Positions 1 through 7,463 of a stretch of DNA of 15,244 bases are shown here, one piece after another; within the stretch, counting starts at the first letter, position 1; each line of letters starts with the position of its first letter. The DNA lies in contig JAUVDE010000029.1 in the NCBI GenBank assembly GCA_030595485.1, positions 1-15,244 on the forward strand, given 5' to 3'. The DNA is from Draconibacterium sp. Lineage in GTDB: Bacteria; Bacteroidota; Bacteroidia; Bacteroidales; Prolixibacteraceae. Made by a program: the position numbers and the translations under genes. The notes beneath the pieces were generated by a model. It was given only the letters and a program-made list of their open reading frames with translations, did no database searches and was not told where the DNA came from.

Positions 1-377
1 TGTGGAAAATACTTTAGTAAAACGCCCAATTTTAATACACCAAAAAGAATTAGGATAAAACCAGCCAGCACTGTTGAAATCAATAGTCCATTAATTCCGT
101 ACTGTGCAACAATGCCATAAACAATTACAATAAAAGCTCCGGTTGGGCCACCTATTTGAACACGACTACCACCTAACAAAGAGATGAATAAACCAGCAAC
201 AATGGCTGTAATTAATCCCTTTTCGGGTGAAACTCCTGAAGCTACGGCAAAGGCAATGGCCAGAGGCAACGCGACTATACCAACGACAATTCCAGCCAAA
301 ATATCGGCTGATACTTGTTTTCGGCTTAAACCACTACGAAGCAGTGTAAACAGCTTTGGATTAAATATCCGATTCAT
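1..377 (-). CDS. SulP-family anion transporter, N-terminal part (cut by window edge)
   Basis: This is the first 125 codons of a SulP (SLC26-type) inner-membrane anion permease; the rest lies beyond the left edge. The translation starts MNRIFNPKLF at the ATG at 377-375. It then shows the SulP N-terminal signature: a short amphipathic lead-in, 'SADILAGIVVGIVALPLAIAFAVASGV' -type first helices (residues about 24-50), 'P-E-K-G-L' in the loop, and the conserved 'GGSRVQIGGPTGAF' region around residues 69-82. A further helix follows (about 97-123). Family members carry sulfate, bicarbonate or other anions, usually with a C-terminal STAS domain, which is not visible here. Substrate cannot be told from this part. 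A TACTTTTG box at 408-401 could be its -7 promoter element, giving a leader of under 20 nt. Confidence 0.9.
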   Translation of the reverse strand, partial: MNRIFNPKLFTLLRSGLSRKQVSADILAGIVVGIVALPLAIAFAVASGVSPEKGLITAIVAGLFISLLGGSRVQIGGPTGAFIVIVYGIVAQYGINGLLISTVLAGFILILFGVLKLGVLLKYFP

Positions 378-400
378 ATAAAAGTGTTGAATTTCGGGTG

Positions 401-408
401 CAAAAGTA
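401..408 (-). promoter_or_regulatory. Candidate -7 promoter element for the SulP gene
   Basis: Read on the minus strand this is TACTTTTG, a perfect match to the Bacteroidota -7 consensus TAnnTTTG, 23 bases upstream of the SulP ATG. No TTTG -33 box is seen at the usual spacing, so the call rests on the -7 box and its position. Confidence 0.45.
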
Positions 409-678
409 GACCGAATGCAAACAAAGTGTTCTCGGAAAGAGGATTTTATGTAAACATTTAACTTAAGTTCATATTGACTTAAGCGTATAAATTTGTGTTT
501 TAGATTTAACAGAAAACAGAGGTTGTCGATGCTCCATTTCGTTTATGTTATTTCAAATTTTTTCGTCAATCGTCGAAGAAGAATTGGTGGTATTGCAATA
601 ACGCGCCGCAGCCTGAAAAACTACTGAAACCCGCATTGCCTTATGACACTTTATTCGGCGCTTGTGTTTAATCTATTT
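409..678. other. Intergenic stretch between SulP and kinase genes
   Basis: No convincing gene is seen. A short plus-strand ORF at 529-627 (32 codons, Arg-rich, starting MLHFVY) has no recognisable family and is probably chance. The part next to the kinase stop (about 601-662) is GC-rich and differs in texture from the A+T-rich DNA on both sides; it holds the inverted repeat listed separately. The rest is A+T-rich upstream DNA of the SulP gene. Confidence 0.5.
603..661. repeat. GC-rich inverted repeat, attC-like, downstream of the kinase gene
   Basis: The arms gcgccg (603-608) and cggcgc (656-661) are perfect inverted repeats 47 bases apart. On the minus strand, the kinase's sense strand, the element starts 17 bases after the stop codon. 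It reads TTAAACACAA-GCGCCG-47 nt-CGGCGC-GTTATTG. That order (AAC-containing box, short GC arm, variable middle, matching GC arm, GTT-containing box) and the total of about 75 nt resemble an integron attC site. The outer boxes match the RYYYAAC/GTTRRRY cores only loosely, and I see no good inner stem. It could instead be a plain hairpin or a remnant of other DNA. Confidence 0.4.
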
Positions 679-1794
679 TTAAAATGGTAAATCATCAGAT
701 TCTTCTCGGTATCTTTTTATTGAATCAAGTCTTTGCCACAAATTATTCAATATGATTCGCTTTTTATCTATAGAAACGGAATTTATGAACTTAATAAAGT
801 CTCGTAAAATATTTAATTCAAATTCTGGACTTTTAAAATAATAACCTCCATTCACAAAGCACTGAGAAATTGAGTTTGGATTTTGAATATAATCTTCAAG
901 AATTGAGTTCCTATAGACACTTTCCAGTCCTGAAATTATTTTATCTATATCAGTAACATATTCAGCGCCTTGCTCAATCTTGTTAAATATTGAAGTTAAT
1001 CCACTTGCGAATCTTTTATAGATTTCTTTATTATCTTCTGAAAACTCAATTCCAATATTTTCATCACTAATAACTCGTCTATTAATCAATGTAAAACTGT
1101 TTATCCGTTTATCAATATCAGTTTTAATCATATCATTTAGAATATTCGTAAAAGTGAAGTTTTCAATTAGATTCTCCCTAATTATTTCCTCGAATAATTT
1201 ACCAACAAAATAGATTTCTGTTCTGAAATCGTAGATTTTATTTTTGAAATCATTGGGAGGAGAAAATCTCCAATTTAGTGTAATGCTCTTATCGAAGTCA
1301 TCTTCAAACTTAATTCGTTTTCCAAAACCAAAATCAATAATTTTAACGATTCCTTCTTCTGATACTAATATATTTTCTGGACGAATATCTCGATGTAGAA
1401 TATTATTCTTTTCTAAATAATTGAAACCGCGAAGAGTTTGGGCAAAGATGTCATTCAGTAAATGTGGGTTTTTAGATATAAATTCTTTTAAATCTTGACC
1501 CTTAACATACTCCATTAAAATATATCCTGTTTTTAAATCTGGATATAAATAATAGTTAAAAACTCGAACAATATTTTTGTGATAGATTTTATGCAATATT
1601 TTTATCTCTTCCACAAAATTGCTAAAAAACACATCTTTATGTTTCTCATAGTAGGGAGAGTATTTTTTGCACACAAAAGATTCATCTATAATCTCATCTT
1701 TCAATAGAACTGTTTTGACTGTACCTCCTTGTCCAATATTCTTAACAAATCTGAAGTCTTTTTTTCGTATAAATTCAATTACTTTCTTGTCCAT
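679..1794 (-). CDS. Hanks-type Ser/Thr protein kinase with unknown C-terminal region
   Basis: A cytosolic protein kinase of 371 residues. The kinase fold covers about residues 15-235. It shows the glycine loop GQGGTV (21-26), an ATP lysine at K43 (VCKK), a helix-C glutamate near E63, the hinge 'LMEYVKG', catalytic loop HRDIRPEN (134-141), DFG (154-156), an 'EIYFVG' subdomain IX equivalent (193-198) and the subdomain XI arginine R230. All key residues are present, so it should be active. Residues about 236-371 match no family I recognise; they look helical and soluble, with no membrane segment. The gene is visibly A+T-rich: two 60-base lines counted by hand gave 27% and 33% G+C, against 40% for one in the neighbouring propeller gene. 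It stands alone, with an attC-like repeat just downstream. Standalone kinases of this sort occur among accessory and defence genes, but a defence role here is only a guess. The start is the ATG at 1794; no clear promoter box is seen. Confidence 0.85.
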   Translation of the reverse strand: MDKKVIEFIRKKDFRFVKNIGQGGTVKTVLLKDEIIDESFVCKKYSPYYEKHKDVFFSNFVEEIKILHKIYHKNIVRVFNYYLYPDLKTGYILMEYVKGQDLKEFISKNPHLLNDIFAQTLRGFNYLEKNNILHRDIRPENILVSEEGIVKIIDFGFGKRIKFEDDFDKSITLNWRFSPPNDFKNKIYDFRTEIYFVGKLFEEIIRENLIENFTFTNILNDMIKTDIDKRINSFTLINRRVISDENIGIEFSEDNKEIYKRFASGLTSIFNKIEQGAEYVTDIDKIISGLESVYRNSILEDYIQNPNSISQCFVNGGYYFKSPEFELNILRDFIKFINSVSIDKKRIILNNLWQRLDSIKRYREESDDLPF

Positions 1795-1871
1795 TTGCAG
1801 TAAATATTATTACAATTGCGCCTATCGTAAGTGCAACGTGACCTTTGTTTCTGTTATTTTCTCTAATACAA

Positions 1872-4511
1872 CTACCACCGACTAAATGGTTTTACTTCAA
1901 ACGCTTGACTTTCTTCGAAGTCTTTTCCAACAATTTGAAGTGTATAGTTTCCGGCTTTTACTAAAGCCTCTTCCGAATTGAGTAAGCCCCATTCCGCATA
2001 ATTTAATCCTTTGGCGGCATCAATGCTGGTTTCGTAAACAACAGTACCTTCTGCATCACTTATTTTCAATTCAACATTACCCGCTTCTATCAAATAATAC
2101 GGAGCATTCATTTTCTTAACTGTACGGCGGTAATACTCTTTGTTATAGGGCAATCCGGTAGCAGGAATATCAAAAATGCTGGCAACTGAATCGCTGGTTT
2201 CAATAGCAATTACTGCGCGCATCATTAGTACATCTAATGCCCACATACCACGTCCATGAGTGGCAATAACGGCAATGTCATCGCGTGGATGAATATTAAT
2301 GTCGTGCACATAAGTGGTTGGCAAATCGCCCACTAATGTTTCCCAACTTTCACCACGGTTCATCGAAACAAATACACCATAATCGGTTCCCACATAAAGT
2401 ATATTTTCGTTTTTTGTATCTTCACGAATTACATTACAAGAACCGTATGGGATATTGGCTTTTATACTTTCCCAGGTTTGCCCGTAATCTTCCGTCTTCC
2501 AAATGTAAGCTGCAAAGTCATCATCACGTTTTCCGTTTTGAGTCATGTAAACACGGCCTTCGGCAACACGCGAAGCTTCCATATGCGAAACCCATTTTCC
2601 ATAAGGCAAACCATTTACAATCTCTTTCCAATCGTCGCCATTGTTTTTTGTTACCCACACCCGGCCATCGTCGGTTCCGGCATAAAGCACTCCAAATTTC
2701 ACAGGAGATTCGGTGATTGAATAAATGGTTTGATACGGGATGTCACCTTTTTTATCGGGGTGATTATAGGTTAAATCGGGACTGATTTTCTCCCAGCTTT
2801 TACCTTCGTTAAAAGAGCGGTGAACAAACTGTGTTCCGTGGTAAATTATTCCGGGGTTATGTGGCGACAGAATAAAAGGAGCTAACCACTGCCCACGCAA
2901 TTTATCTACTCCCTCGGGAACCGGAGGCATAATCTTTTTGGTTTTATCTTTATCCATTTCGGTACGCGAAATAGTGCCGTAAAAACCTGCAGAATAAACG
3001 ATATTCGGGTCGTCAGGATGAATTACATGATTACTCCCCTCGCCTCCGGGTGCGCTTTCGAATTCACTTGGAGGTATATTTCCGCGTCCCTTGCTAATGT
3101 CAACTACACCACGGTAACTAAAATGGTCTTGAATAGAACCGTAAATATGAAAGGGTTCAGCCATATCCATTCCGACATTGTAAAACTGAACCAAAGGTAA
3201 TTCGTCATAGAAAGTTCGGAAATTCTCACCGTCGTATGAAATAGCAACTCCACCGTCGTTTACGTTTATAAGGTAGTTGGTATTTTCAGGGTCAATCCAA
3301 AGTCCATGATGGTCCATGTGCATGTCGCCAATCCTTTTAAATGTTTTACCACCATCGCTCGAAACATTCAGAAACAAGCCCATAGTATATACTTTATCCG
3401 GATTCACAGGGTCAACACGCACTTGTCCGAAAACCCAGCCATACGTTCCCGACATGCCTTCCATGTATTTATTTTGTTCGCTAAGCTGTTTCCAGTTTTC
3501 ACCGCCATTGTCCGAACGATAAACCGTTGCACCTTTTATTCGGCCACTACTTGGACGACCATAAGCGTCGGTCGATTCATTTAACTCATTCTCTTCAGCC
3601 AATTTTTCGTAATTATCGACAAATGCATATAAAGTTTCCGGTTGCGCTTTGCACAAATCAATTCCAATACGTCCACGGTATTTTGGCGCTGGTAAACCTT
3701 CGTTTATCTGTTTCCAGGTTTTTCCACCATCGGTAGTTTTGTACAAGCTGGTTTCGGTGTAATCGGCTTCGGTACGCGGATCGTTCCATTTTTTTCGGAT
3801 GCGTTGCCACATACTAGCGTACATTATATCCGGATTTTCAGGATTCATAACCAAATCGTAAGCCCCGGTCATTTCATTTACATACAAAATCTTTTCCCAT
3901 GAGTCTCCCCTATCTGTCGATTTATAAATACCGCGTTCTTCGTCGTTAGTCCATTCATTTCCTCCGGCAGCCACATAAATCACATCCGAATTTTTAGGAT
4001 GCACCAAAATGCGCGAAATAGTATTGGTGTTAATCAAACCTTTGTGATCCCACGTTTCACCGGCATCCTTCGAAACATAAATACCAGCACCTGCATTCGA
4101 ACTACGGAAAATATTACATTCTCCGGTTCCTGCCCACACTGTATTTTGGTTTTGCGGGTCGAGTGCCAAATCGCCAAAACTGGTTGACATACCATGTTCA
4201 AAAACCGGTTTCCACGAAATACCCTCATTTTCGGTTTTCCAAATCCCACCCGATGCTCCGGCCACATAAATGGTGTACGATTTCCCTTTTGGAGTTACTA
4301 CTTCAACGTCAGTCATACGTCCGCTTATGTTCGTTGGCCCAACAAATTGCCACGGAACTTGTTTGAATATAGATTGATCTTTAAGCGACAAGTACGAATT
4401 GTACCACTGAAGGCGTTGCTCGGCAGGTGTTTTCTGAATTGCTTCTTGAGCGAAGACAGTACCCGAAATCAACAAAAAGAAAAGAAAAAAGGTAAGAATA
4501 CGATTAAACAT
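1872..4511 (-). CDS. Secreted Asp-box (BNR/sortilin-like) beta-propeller protein
   Basis: An 879-residue exported protein of the WD40/YVTN/BNR-like, VPS10/sortilin-type propeller family. A signal peptide (about 1-21, hydrophobic FLFFLLISGTVFA then Q) precedes a conserved start 'FVGPTNISGRMTDV' (57-70). About eleven Asp-box motifs (pattern S-x-D-x-G-x-T-W) follow, for example TENEGISW (93-100), SKDAGETW (147-154) and STDRGDSW (198-205). More come later, such as TTDGGKTW, SSDGGKTF, TEDYGQTW and SMNRGESW. This number suggests two propellers in tandem. The last 80 or so residues look like a FlgD/Ig-type beta domain ('AGNYTLQIVGKD'). No type IX sorting tail is seen. Such proteins are often labelled glycosyl hydrolase because sialidases also carry Asp-boxes, but I see no sialidase catalytic Arg-Ile-Pro motif. 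Role unknown; it may bind proteins or glycans in the periplasm or outside the cell. Confidence 0.85.
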   Translation of the reverse strand: MFNRILTFFLFFLLISGTVFAQEAIQKTPAEQRLQWYNSYLSLKDQSIFKQVPWQFVGPTNISGRMTDVEVVTPKGKSYTIYVAGASGGIWKTENEGISWKPVFEHGMSTSFGDLALDPQNQNTVWAGTGECNIFRSSNAGAGIYVSKDAGETWDHKGLINTNTISRILVHPKNSDVIYVAAGGNEWTNDEERGIYKSTDRGDSWEKILYVNEMTGAYDLVMNPENPDIMYASMWQRIRKKWNDPRTEADYTETSLYKTTDGGKTWKQINEGLPAPKYRGRIGIDLCKAQPETLYAFVDNYEKLAEENELNESTDAYGRPSSGRIKGATVYRSDNGGENWKQLSEQNKYMEGMSGTYGWVFGQVRVDPVNPDKVYTMGLFLNVSSDGGKTFKRIGDMHMDHHGLWIDPENTNYLINVNDGGVAISYDGENFRTFYDELPLVQFYNVGMDMAEPFHIYGSIQDHFSYRGVVDISKGRGNIPPSEFESAPGGEGSNHVIHPDDPNIVYSAGFYGTISRTEMDKDKTKKIMPPVPEGVDKLRGQWLAPFILSPHNPGIIYHGTQFVHRSFNEGKSWEKISPDLTYNHPDKKGDIPYQTIYSITESPVKFGVLYAGTDDGRVWVTKNNGDDWKEIVNGLPYGKWVSHMEASRVAEGRVYMTQNGKRDDDFAAYIWKTEDYGQTWESIKANIPYGSCNVIREDTKNENILYVGTDYGVFVSMNRGESWETLVGDLPTTYVHDINIHPRDDIAVIATHGRGMWALDVLMMRAVIAIETSDSVASIFDIPATGLPYNKEYYRRTVKKMNAPYYLIEAGNVELKISDAEGTVVYETSIDAAKGLNYAEWGLLNSEEALVKAGNYTLQIVGKDFEESQAFEVKPFSRW

Positions 4512-4520
4512 AAAATTAGG

Positions 4521-4582
4521 TTTTTATAAAGCTGATTGCGACATTTGTTAAATCTGCTTATAAAAATAGAAAATAATCAGCT
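4521..4582. repeat. Two interleaved inverted repeats in a divergent promoter region
   Basis: Between the divergent propeller and membrane-protein genes, TTTTTATAA (4521-4529) pairs with TTATAAAAA (4558-4566). AGCTGATT (4530-4537) pairs with AATCAGCT (4575-4582). The two pairs interleave, so both cannot fold at once. They could be operator half-sites or alternative hairpins; A+T-rich chance pairing is also possible. Confidence 0.35.
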
Positions 4583-4629
4583 AATAGATATACATTCTAT
4601 GGGCGTCAACAATAAATCGAACTAAGAAC

Positions 4630-5337
4630 ATGACATTTAGCAGCAATTTGGCAGCGGAAGGAATAAATACAATATTTTTGTCGGGATTACGCATTGACGA
4701 ACCAATCGTTACCCTAACAGATTTATTGGTGTCGGTTTTGTGTTTTATTTTTGCCTGGAATTTGCATAAGTCGGGTAAGAAAGAACGTGTATTTCTATAT
4801 TTCAAAATCTACTTTTTAGTGATGGGAATTGCCACTTTTTTAGGCGGAATAATTGGGCACGCTTTTATGTATCATTTCTCGTTTTACTGGAAGCTACCCG
4901 GATGGATTACCAGCATGATATCAATAATGTTTGTTGAACGTGCTGCCATTGAACATACACGAATTCGCTTAAGTACCCAAATTGTAAAAGCATTTCGGGT
5001 TGTAAATATTATTGAATTTATCACCTTTTTAAGCCTCACTATTTTTACGCTAAATTTCTTTTTTGTTGAATTCCATTCGGGCTACGGACTAATGTTTGTA
5101 GTGCTTTCACTCGAAGGCTATCTTTATTTAAAAACAAAAAACGAAGCCAGTAAGTTTATGCTAATTGGTGTGGCGTTCGCTGCTGTTGCTGCCTTGTTTT
5201 TTATGACAAAAACATCCTTTCATCAATGGTTTAACTACCTTTCAATAAGCCATGTTTTAATGGCAATTGCGGCTTGGTTTTTTTACATGGGAGCTAGTCG
5301 AATTGACATGTCGGAAGTGAAAAATATTCGCGAATAA
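4630..5337 (+). CDS. Seven-helix integral membrane protein, DUF6962/CREST-like
   Basis: A 235-residue inner-membrane protein with about seven transmembrane helices: roughly 26-46, 54-76, 88-105, 124-146, 152-168, 176-193 and 203-221. Polar residues in or near helices are D31, H77 (in GGIIGH), H82, H198 and H208. The last helix, 'SHVLMAIAAWFFYMG', looks like the C-terminal helix of the ceramidase-like CREST membrane hydrolases and of DUF6962 proteins, where histidines bind a metal. This link is by eye and weak; the full CREST Ser/Asp/His set is not clear. It is first of three plus-strand genes, but about 200 bases separate it from the next, so it may be its own unit. It is divergent from the propeller gene. 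No function is assigned. Confidence 0.7.
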   Translation: MTFSSNLAAEGINTIFLSGLRIDEPIVTLTDLLVSVLCFIFAWNLHKSGKKERVFLYFKIYFLVMGIATFLGGIIGHAFMYHFSFYWKLPGWITSMISIMFVERAAIEHTRIRLSTQIVKAFRVVNIIEFITFLSLTIFTLNFFFVEFHSGYGLMFVVLSLEGYLYLKTKNEASKFMLIGVAFAAVAALFFMTKTSFHQWFNYLSISHVLMAIAAWFFYMGASRIDMSEVKNIRE

Positions 5338-5533
5338 AAATGATGTCAAAAAACTCATAATTTCTTGAAGTGCTATTTCTTACATTCATATTATGAAATT
5401 GAAAGAGCAATCTTTCATTCACTTTATCATACTTTTTATTCGCACAATTGAAACTTAGCTTCGTATAAATAGTACTTACTTTAATGCTGGTAATTCAAAT
5501 AAATAATCAATTTTGAATAAAAATAATTAGGTA

Positions 5534-6049
5534 ATGAATAGTACTAAACAGTATTTAGCGCTTCGACAAGCAATTGACTCACTTTCGGAAAGCTTGGAAG
5601 GCCAGCATAAAAACCACATGAAATGCAAAACTGGTTGCGATTTGTGTTGTATGGATTACAGCGTGTTTCCAATTGAGTTCCATTCCATATTAAATGCACT
5701 AAAAGTTGATAAAACAGTTCCAGCGATAAATAAAGATACATTAAAAGAAGACTGCATCTTTTTAAATAATCACCAGTGTAGTATTTATGAAGAACGCCCT
5801 ATTATATGCAGAACACACGGTCTTCCACTACTATTTATGGGAGAAGATGGCAATTGGGAATTATCGGCTTGTGAATTAAATTTCACCGAATTTGACATGG
5901 AAGAATTTGCCGAAGAAAATACATTTCCTCAGGATAAGTTCAACAGCAAACTATTTATGCTGAACAAAGAATTTATTAAGGAGTTTAAAGAAGTAGAATA
6001 CGGTGAATTTGATTTAATCCCACTTAAAAAGCTAAAAGAATATCTTTAA
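5534..6049 (+). CDS. YkgJ-family cysteine-cluster protein
   Basis: A soluble 171-residue protein of the YkgJ (zinc/iron-chelating, CxxCxxCC-type) family. The cluster is C31-x3-C35-x2-C38-C39, then C74, C82 and C92. The last two lie in the family signature 'CSIYEERPIICRTHG' (82-96); C113 is an extra candidate. These cysteines are expected to bind a metal ion or Fe-S cluster; the biochemical role of the family is not firmly known. There is no signal peptide, so it should be cytosolic. The exported DsrE-like gene follows after 52 bases with no terminator between them, so the two may be co-transcribed. The start is the ATG at 5534, preceded by an A+T-rich leader and no Shine-Dalgarno sequence. 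Confidence 0.88.
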   Translation: MNSTKQYLALRQAIDSLSESLEGQHKNHMKCKTGCDLCCMDYSVFPIEFHSILNALKVDKTVPAINKDTLKEDCIFLNNHQCSIYEERPIICRTHGLPLLFMGEDGNWELSACELNFTEFDMEEFAEENTFPQDKFNSKLFMLNKEFIKEFKEVEYGEFDLIPLKKLKEYL

Positions 6050-6101
6050 ACCTGTGAACATATTTTCAATCAAACTCAGGCTTTAACTAAAAATCATAAT
6101 T

Positions 6102-6524
6102 ATGAAACGAGCAACTTTAATTTTATTTGCACTTACACTTAGCTTAAGCGTATTTGCACAAAATTCTGAAAAAATGGAAAATAGCACCAACAAATTGGCT
6201 GTACTTTGGACCAGTGATGACCCCGATTTAGCAGAGAAGATGGCTTTTATGTACACCTACAATGCAAAACGCCAAGGCTGGTTCGATGAAGTTGTTCTAG
6301 TTATCTGGGGACCATCGGCAAAATTAGCATCCGAAAATCAAATGATTCAGGATTATCTAAAAAAAATGAAAGAGGCAGGTGTGAAAATTGAAGCTTGCCT
6401 GTATTGCGCTAAAATGTATGGTGTAGACGAAAAGTTAAAAGAACTGGGCGTTGATGTCAAAGGTATGGGAATTCCCCTTTCAGAATACTTAAAAGATGAC
6501 AGATGGAAGACCTTAAGTCTCTAG
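6102..6524 (+). CDS. Periplasmic DsrE-like protein with a CxxC motif
   Basis: A 140-residue DsrE/DsrF-fold protein. An N-terminal signal peptide (about 1-19, LILFALTLSLSVFA then Q) predicts export to the periplasm, unlike the cytosolic sulfur-relay DsrE and TusD. The mature part begins with a Rossmann-like strand (KLAVLWTSDD, 31-40), has 'EVVLVIWGPSAKL' (63-75), and carries C99-L-Y-C102 followed by AKMYG. This is the position of the family's reactive cysteine. DsrE proteins carry sulfur as persulfide, or act in related thiol chemistry; the exported branch has no settled role. It lies 52 bases after the YkgJ gene and 19 bases before a strong terminator. Confidence 0.82.
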   Translation: MKRATLILFALTLSLSVFAQNSEKMENSTNKLAVLWTSDDPDLAEKMAFMYTYNAKRQGWFDEVVLVIWGPSAKLASENQMIQDYLKKMKEAGVKIEACLYCAKMYGVDEKLKELGVDVKGMGIPLSEYLKDDRWKTLSL

Positions 6525-6543
6525 TAACTGTAAAGGACACAAA

Positions 6544-6573
6544 AAAAGCACCCGTCAAACGATGGGTGCTTTT
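6544..6573. terminator. Bidirectional intrinsic terminator between convergent genes
   Basis: A 13-bp stem (6544-6556 with 6561-6573, one G-T pair) and an AAAC loop are flanked by an A-run on the left and a T-run on the right. It therefore has the layout of a terminator in both directions. It ends the DsrE-like gene (stop 6524) and the DUF2795 gene (stop 6591). Confidence 0.9.
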
Positions 6574-6590
6574 ACTATTTGTTTCTTCTT

Positions 6591-6812
6591 TTAGTACTCG
6601 TCTTCGTTAAAAAAGAAATCATCCTTACTCGGATAATCCGGCCAAATATCTTCAATACTTTCGTACATCTCCCCTTCATCTTCAATTTCCTGAAGATTTT
6701 CAATTACTTCTAATGGAGCGCCCGAACGAATTGCAAAGTCAATTAATTCGTCTTTAGTTGCCGGCCAAGGTGCATCTTCTAATTTGGATGCTAATTCCAG
6801 AGTCCAATACAT
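6591..6812 (-). CDS. DUF2795 small acidic protein
   Basis: A 73-residue acidic protein with the DUF2795 pattern: 'MYWTLELASKLEDAPWPATKDELIDFAIRSGAP' -type helix-turn core at residues 1-33, 'VIENLQEIED' at 36-45, and an Asp/Glu/Phe-rich tail ending FFFNEDEY. The family is common and short in Bacteroidota, and its function is not known. The conserved 'PATKDELIDFA' segment looks like a small helical protein-interaction fold. A TATATTCG stretch (6864-6857, minus strand) about 45 bases upstream resembles a -7 box with one mismatch. Length and ATG start at 6812 are as usual for the family. Confidence 0.85.
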   Translation of the reverse strand: MYWTLELASKLEDAPWPATKDELIDFAIRSGAPLEVIENLQEIEDEGEMYESIEDIWPDYPSKDDFFFNEDEY

Positions 6813-6902
6813 GTGCTAATTTATTTAAGCGGTTAAACCCGTTTTTTTTATTGCCGCGAATATAATAAAAAAACAATATCATTTATCTATCCTGATTTTT
6901 TT

Positions 6903-7463
6903 TTATTCATGCTGCCATGAGGTTTCTTCAACATCGTGCAATTGACCTAATTTTCGAGCCAACACAAAGAAGAAATCTGACAGACGATTAATATATTTCA
7001 CAATCTCAGGCTGAACGGGTGTAAGTTCTGAAAATTCCACGATTCGACGTTCAGCTCTTCGGCAAATGGTTCGCGCCATATGGCACTGTGCTACTGAGAG
7101 TTCACCTCCCGGAAGAATAAAATTCTGAAGAGCTGGTAAATCTTCTTCGAAACTATCAATGGCTTTTTCCAAGACTTCAATATCCTCACTTTTAATCATC
7201 AATTTGGCAGTATAGGCCTCCCCTTTTTCATCGGAAGCCAATCTTGAACCTATGTTAAAAAGTTTATTTTGGATTTGAATTAATAGTTTTTTTATGTCCT
7301 CGGGAATACTGTAAGAACGAATTACACCGATGCACGCGTTCAATTCATCAACTGTTCCGTACCCTTCAAGCCGTGCATCGTATTTTTTCACCCGGTTTCC
7401 GCCAACTAATCCTGTCGTTCCATCGTCACCGGTTTTTGTATATACTTTAAATTCTTTACCCAT
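6903..7463 (-). CDS. Cob(I)alamin adenosyltransferase, PduO type
   Basis: A 186-residue ATP:corrinoid adenosyltransferase that makes adenosylcobalamin from cob(I)alamin and ATP in the cytosol (EC 2.5.1.17). Signature parts are the N-terminal ATP-binding 'YTKTGDDGTTGL' (8-19), 'YGTVDELNACIG' (35-46), the arginine-rich 'CRRAERR' (134-140) and 'NRLSDFFFVLAR' (159-170). I chose the ATG at 7463. The frame is open to a GTG at 7484, but a TATGTTTG promoter box at 7493-7486 would place the transcript start near 7481, so the GTG would lie upstream of it. The family also normally starts a few residues before the 'YTKTGD' motif. No other cobalamin gene is nearby, so it probably serves B12 salvage for a distant enzyme such as methylmalonyl-CoA mutase. 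It is separated from the upstream ABC gene by that gene's terminator. Confidence 0.93.
   Translation of the reverse strand: MGKEFKVYTKTGDDGTTGLVGGNRVKKYDARLEGYGTVDELNACIGVIRSYSIPEDIKKLLIQIQNKLFNIGSRLASDEKGEAYTAKLMIKSEDIEVLEKAIDSFEEDLPALQNFILPGGELSVAQCHMARTICRRAERRIVEFSELTPVQPEIVKYINRLSDFFFVLARKLGQLHDVEETSWQHE

Noticed and set aside
184..381. Plus-strand 65-codon ORF over the SulP gene
   Set aside because: It is antisense to the SulP reading frame, which has a recognisable protein sequence; the plus-strand product matches nothing.
529..627. Arg-rich 32-codon ORF in the left intergenic region
   Set aside because: Too short, no family match, and it runs into the GC-rich inverted repeat; chance is the simplest explanation.
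2318..4529. Several plus-strand ORFs of 60-132 codons inside the propeller gene
   Set aside because: All are antisense to a well-supported gene with repeated Asp-box motifs, and their products are rich in His, Arg, Pro and Phe with no family resemblance.
4581..4805. Minus-strand 74-codon ORF between the propeller and membrane-protein genes
   Set aside because: It overlaps the start of the plus-strand membrane-protein gene and its product has no recognisable features.
6821..6850. Possible hairpin and T-run near GCGGTTAAACCCGTTTTTTTT
   Set aside because: The palindrome GGTTAAACC is short, its outer bases do not pair, and no plus-strand gene ends there.
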